A model generated the notes under the pieces. The model had not been told where the DNA came from. It made no database searches and worked only from the letters and a program-made list of their open reading frames with translations. A stretch of 8,413 bases of DNA, from positions 1-8,413 of the forward strand of contig QHOP01000143.1 of assembly GCA_003219345.1 (NCBI GenBank), given 5' to 3'. Source of the DNA: Verrucomicrobiota bacterium (lineage in GTDB: Bacteria > Verrucomicrobiota > Verrucomicrobiia > Limisphaerales > AV2). This document shows, piece after piece, positions 5,424-8,413 of the stretch. Within the stretch, counting starts at the first letter, position 1; the number at the start of each line of letters is the position of its first letter. Position numbers and translations under genes: made by a program.

Positions 5424-7967
5424 ATGGAAAAGCGAAATGGCCCGGGGCGAACCGCTATTGTCGGAGGTTGCCGCAAAAATTTTGGCCGCAAAAAGGAGTC
5501 CGGAGCACCAAGAGGATTCTGCCCGCTGGCGGCGCTTTGGTTGGCTCTCCTGTGCGCTCAGGCCGCCCCCATTCAACTGATGAGCGCCGGATCGGGTCCT
5601 CTCATCGACATGACCCGAACAAATGTCGGCGGCACAGTCCCGGCGCAATCGATCGAGTCGTTTGGGCGAATGCCGCTGATGTTCGAGGCCGCCGACAGCG
5701 GAGGGAGCAGATTTTTTTGTCGAGGTTCGGGGTATCATTTATGGCTGTCGTCGGTAGAGACGGTGCTGGCGCTGAAGCAAACGCGGAACAGGGAGCGCGG
5801 AGCGTGGAATGAGCAAGCTGGATTTCGCAGCAGATGGTTTCCGGCCCCGCCCTCGAGAAACAGTGTGGCGGATGCGCCGCCGTTAAGGATCAAGTTTATC
5901 GGTGCCAATGCGGCGGCACAAGCCGCGGGGTTGGAGCAGTTGCCGACCCAGGTGAATTATTTCCTGGGCAACGATCCGGGCCAGTGGCGGAGAGGCGTGC
6001 CGACGTTTGGCAAGGTCTGTTACCAAAATGTTTATCCCGGCATCGACCTGGTTTATTACGGCAATCAGCGGCAGCTCGAATATGATTTTGTGGTGGCGCC
6101 GGGCGCGAGCGCCGGACTGATCGCGCTCCAATTCGATGGCGTTGAGAAGCTTGAGGTCGATGCGGACGGCGATTTGATTTTGCAAACCGGCAGCGGCGCG
6201 GTCCGGCAGCGCTGTCCCATCATTTATCAGGAATTCAACGGCCGGCGGAAGGAAGTTTCCGGCCGATACGTCCTCGGAGAAAGTGCCGATCGAGAGGTCG
6301 GATTTGAAATTGCCCTTTACGACCAGAGTCGGCCGCTGATCATCGATCCGGTGCTGGTGTATTCGAGCTATCTTGGTGGGCTCGGTTTTGACCGTGCGTG
6401 GGATATTGCGGTGGACACGAATGGATGTGCGTATGTGGTTGGAGAGACAGCATCGACAAACTTTCCGACGAGCACGTCGCTGTATCCGACGAACAGCAGC
6501 GGGTTGTCCGATGTGTTCGTGGCCAAACTAGGATCGGCGGGGACAAATCTGGTTTTTTCCACGTACCTGGGCGGCAACGGCATAGACATCGGATTTGGAA
6601 TTGCTCTTGATAGCGGCGGAAACGTGTATTTGACTGGCGTTACGACCTCCACAAATTTTCCAGTCACGACAAACGCGGTTTCGACCAATCTCAATAGCGC
6701 CGCGTATTTCGGGCACTACACGAACGACGCCTTTGTCGTGAAGCTCGATTCCACCGGCGCCCGTCTCCTTTTTTCGACCTATCTCGGCGGCAGCGGGGCG
6801 GATGTCGGCAGCGCGATTTCGGTTGACGGCGGCGGCAACGTCTATGTGACGGGCGAGACTCAGTCTCCTGACTTTCCGACGAATGCGGTCTCGCCGCCAT
6901 TCGGTGGTTCGCACGATGCTTTTGTCGTCAAGTTAACCGCCTCGGACAGCAACCTGGTTTATTCCACCTTCCTCGGCGGCAGCGGCGATGACCGCGGCCA
7001 AAGCGTCGCGGTTGACTCCTCCGGCAACGCCATCGTGGTCGGCGTGACAGCTTCGGTGGACTTTCCAGTCGTGAACGCGATCCAGACGAACTTCGCCGGC
7101 GGGCTTTACGACATTTTTGTGACCAAGCTCAGCTCGGACGGCGCAACCAAGCAGTTCTCGACTTACCTGGGTGACTCAGGTGATGACGAGGCATTTCGAG
7201 TCGCGCTGGACGGCGCGGGCTATGCCTATCTGACCGGGCTTTCGACATCGACCAATTTCGCGGCTCTGACCAATTTTCCGAGTGCCAGCATGCTGAACAC
7301 AAACCAGAGCGGCGGCGAAGACGCGTTCGTCATGAAGTTGGACCCCAACGGCACGAACGTGATTTACTGGACCTATCTCGGCGGCGTTTCCAACGACGAA
7401 GGTTGGAGCATCGCGGTGGACAACCAGGGCAACGCCTATGTCGTTGGCCGGACGAGTTCGACCAATTTTCCAGCCGTGAATGCGTATCAATCGACACTGG
7501 GCGGGCTGAATGACGTGTTTGTGGCCAGGTTAAATGCCAGCGGCACTGCGCTGGACTATTCGACCTATCTCGGGGGACTTTTTGCCGATGAAGGCTACGG
7601 GATCGCGGTGGACAACGCCGGCAACGCCTACATCTCAGGAATGACTGCCTCGACCGACTTTCCCGTTTATCCCGCGACTAACGGCGTGCAAACGGCGTTC
7701 GGCGGCGGGAGCGGCGACGCGTTCGTTGCCAAATTATTTCCGCGCAATGCGGAACTGCGCGCGCAATTGTCCGGTTCGAGTGACGTTATGATCTTCTGGC
7801 CTTACGGATTGCAGAACTTTGAGCTCCAGTCCAGTGACAGTCTCAATGGAACGAACACCAGTTGGATAACGGTAACGAATCCGCCAACTGTTGCGGGCGG
7901 CGACAATGCCATCACGTTCAGCAATACGACGAGCAACATGTTTTTCCGCCTCCGGCGGACTCCATAA
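5424..7967 (+). CDS. Exported SBBP-repeat beta-propeller protein with DUF7948-like N-terminal region
   Basis: The cellular role is unknown; family members are secreted or surface propeller proteins. The frame is open back to a GTG at 5277, but those 49 codons look non-coding, so I choose ATG 5424 (847 residues). Residues below count from there. A long signal peptide has a basic stretch (GCRKNFGRKK) and core LAALWLALLCAQA, with likely cleavage near 47. Residues ~82-309 resemble the DUF7948 region that precedes SBBP repeats (MPLMFEA, CRGSGYHLWL, VYPGIDLVYYG, LEYDFVVAPGA, PLIIDPVLVYSSYLGG). Seven SBBP repeats follow (~313-771), each with Y/F-x-T/S-Y/F-LG, a GNAYVVG-type strand and DAFVAKL. The last ~69 residues (FWPYGLQNFELQSS, SWITV, MFFRLRRTP) resemble a C-terminal module I recall from verrucomicrobial exported proteins. 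The LALLC cysteine is not a proper lipobox. No catalytic motif is visible. Confidence 0.87.
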   Translation: MEKRNGPGRTAIVGGCRKNFGRKKESGAPRGFCPLAALWLALLCAQAAPIQLMSAGSGPLIDMTRTNVGGTVPAQSIESFGRMPLMFEAADSGGSRFFCRGSGYHLWLSSVETVLALKQTRNRERGAWNEQAGFRSRWFPAPPSRNSVADAPPLRIKFIGANAAAQAAGLEQLPTQVNYFLGNDPGQWRRGVPTFGKVCYQNVYPGIDLVYYGNQRQLEYDFVVAPGASAGLIALQFDGVEKLEVDADGDLILQTGSGAVRQRCPIIYQEFNGRRKEVSGRYVLGESADREVGFEIALYDQSRPLIIDPVLVYSSYLGGLGFDRAWDIAVDTNGCAYVVGETASTNFPTSTSLYPTNSSGLSDVFVAKLGSAGTNLVFSTYLGGNGIDIGFGIALDSGGNVYLTGVTTSTNFPVTTNAVSTNLNSAAYFGHYTNDAFVVKLDSTGARLLFSTYLGGSGADVGSAISVDGGGNVYVTGETQSPDFPTNAVSPPFGGSHDAFVVKLTASDSNLVYSTFLGGSGDDRGQSVAVDSSGNAIVVGVTASVDFPVVNAIQTNFAGGLYDIFVTKLSSDGATKQFSTYLGDSGDDEAFRVALDGAGYAYLTGLSTSTNFAALTNFPSASMLNTNQSGGEDAFVMKLDPNGTNVIYWTYLGGVSNDEGWSIAVDNQGNAYVVGRTSSTNFPAVNAYQSTLGGLNDVFVARLNASGTALDYSTYLGGLFADEGYGIAVDNAGNAYISGMTASTDFPVYPATNGVQTAFGGGSGDAFVAKLFPRNAELRAQLSGSSDVMIFWPYGLQNFELQSSDSLNGTNTSWITVTNPPTVAGGDNAITFSNTTSNMFFRLRRTP
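6360..7736 (+). repeat. Seven in-frame SBBP repeats, 189-216 bp each
   Basis: Repeats start at about 6360, 6555, 6771, 6960, 7155, 7365 and 7557, giving periods of 195, 216, 189, 195, 210 and 192 bases, all multiples of three. Each encodes an aromatic-S/T-Y-LGG opening, an acidic turn (such as SGDDRG), a V/I-A-V/L-D strand, GN-Y-V-G, an NFP/DFP turn and a DAFVxKL closing strand. The repeats are diverged in DNA, so this is old protein-level repetition. The fifth is the most divergent (LGDSGDDEAF, AGYAYLTG, and NFAALTNF where others have NFP). Length differences fall in the loop between FP and the closing strand. Confidence 0.9.
7945..7959 (+). other. Hairpin TCCGCC-TCC-GGCGGA at the 3' end of the SBBP gene
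   Basis: A perfect 6-bp GC-rich stem with a three-base loop lies inside the last codons, ending five bases before the TAA at 7965. No T run follows on the + strand; the T run precedes it at 7941. It is therefore not a classical terminator, though it could protect the 3' end or assist Rho-independent pausing (inference). Confidence 0.25.
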
Positions 7968-7984
7968 CCTTGATTTGTTGATCC

Positions 7985-7993
7985 TGATTTAAT
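7985..7993 (+). promoter_or_regulatory. Extended -10-like motif TGATTTAAT upstream of the TonB receptor gene
   Basis: TG-A-TTTAAT fits the extended -10 pattern: TTTAAT (7988-7993) matches five of six consensus bases, with TG one base upstream. No good -35 lies at 16-18 bp, which extended -10 promoters can tolerate. A start near 8000 would give a leader of about 45 bases before the ATG at 8045. Confidence 0.33.
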
Positions 7994-8044
7994 TCACCGA
8001 ACCTTGGTCACCGTTCGATCAAAACCCGTCCCTGTATTCATCGG

Positions 8045-8413
8045 ATGAACGACAAATCAATTTGCGTCACGGCGTTGGTTTTGTTTTTAAACACAGCCTG
8101 GGCGTCCGGCGAGAAAATGGACGCCTCGTCTGCAGACCTGACGCACCTCAGCCTTGAGGAACTGATGAACGTCGAAGTCACGTCGGTTTCCAAGCGGGCG
8201 GAAAAACTTTCAGAAGCGCCGGCCGCCGTTTCCGTCCTGACGGCTGACGATCTGCGGCGTTCCGGCGTGACGAGCATTCCCGAGGCGTTGCGCCTGGTTC
8301 CGGGCATGGAGGTGGCGCGCGTGGACGCCCACAACTGGGCAATCAGTGCCCGCGGCTTCAACGATTTGTTCGCAAACAAGCTTCTCGTTCTGATGGACGG
8401 GCGCAGCCTTTAC
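8045..8413 (+). CDS. TonB-dependent outer-membrane receptor, N-terminal part (3' end outside window)
   Basis: This encodes an energy-coupled outer-membrane transporter for siderophores, vitamin B12, metals or glycans; the substrate cannot be told from this fragment. The 123 visible codons run without a stop to the window edge. Residues 1-~21 form a short signal peptide (MNDKSICVTALVLFLNTAWA) with likely cleavage after AWA. The mature part has LSLEELMNVEVTSVSKRAEK, then the plug domain: APAAVSVLTADDLRRSG, IPEALRLVPGMEVARV, ISARGFND and KLLVLMDGRSLY. The RGF and LVLMDGR elements are hallmarks of TonB receptor plugs. No carboxypeptidase-like or FecR-signalling N-terminal domain precedes the plug, so it is not a SusC-type or transducer receptor. 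No ribosome site is evident before the ATG. Its reverse strand carries a 113-codon open frame, which is only a shadow. Confidence 0.9.
   Translation, partial: MNDKSICVTALVLFLNTAWASGEKMDASSADLTHLSLEELMNVEVTSVSKRAEKLSEAPAAVSVLTADDLRRSGVTSIPEALRLVPGMEVARVDAHNWAISARGFNDLFANKLLVLMDGRSLY

Noticed and set aside
5508..5570. Possible lipoprotein signal (LALLC) in the SBBP protein
   Set aside because: The residue before the cysteine is leucine, not G, A or S as a lipobox needs; an ordinary AQA cleavage site follows directly.
5007..5738. 243-codon open frame on the - strand across the clpB 3' end, the gap and the SBBP 5' end
   Set aside because: Half lies antisense to conserved ClpB sequence. The product is low-complexity S/R-rich with no motif or signal, and the real genes on the + strand explain the region.
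5405..5812. Overlapping + frame of 135 codons inside the SBBP gene start
   Set aside because: It is out of frame with the SBBP product, R-rich and motif-free, while the chosen frame gives a signal peptide and DUF7948-like motifs.
8038..8379. 113-codon open frame on the - strand at the right edge
   Set aside because: The + strand here encodes a clear TonB receptor signal peptide and plug; the reverse frame has no recognisable features.

Overview
The window reads as ordinary chromosomal DNA from a Gram-negative bacterium. It is probably a member of Verrucomicrobiota, perhaps the Limisphaerales/Pedosphaera group. Three things point there: moderately high GC by eye; a secreted SBBP-propeller protein whose last ~70 residues resemble a C-terminal 'WP...W...FFRL' module I remember from verrucomicrobial exported proteins; and weak or absent Shine-Dalgarno sequences before most genes. 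The phylum call rests on recalled family features, not on a search.

Layout, all genes on the + strand. (1) Positions 1-1745 hold the 3' part of bamA, the outer-membrane beta-barrel assembly factor; its start lies upstream of the window. (2) Twelve bases later, 1758-2426 is a Skp/OmpH-type periplasmic chaperone, giving the classic bamA-skp pair. (3) A 220-base gap (2427-2646) holds a doubtful small ORF with pentapeptide-repeat-like spacing and three TGACG pentamers exactly 11 bases apart, just upstream of (4) clpB at 2647-5256, a full-length Hsp100 disaggregase with both AAA+ modules intact. (5) After a 167-base gap with a consensus -35-like TTGACA, 5424-7967 encodes an exported DUF7948-like/SBBP protein with seven propeller repeats, enough for one complete seven-bladed propeller. 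(6) After a 77-base gap with an extended -10-like motif, 8045-8413 is the 5' end of a TonB-dependent receptor (signal peptide and plug), cut by the window edge.

Functionally, BamA and Skp act together: Skp holds unfolded outer-membrane proteins in the periplasm and BamA folds them into the outer membrane. The TonB-dependent receptor is the kind of barrel they would serve. ClpB rescues aggregated cytosolic proteins with DnaK and is probably its own transcription unit. The SBBP protein has no assignable function beyond being exported and probably structural or binding.

I found no mobile element, CRISPR array, tRNA, rRNA or defence locus, and nothing that amounts to a convincing new multi-gene system. 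The least explained signals are the 11-bp-phased TGACG repeats and the pentapeptide-like small ORF between skp and clpB.
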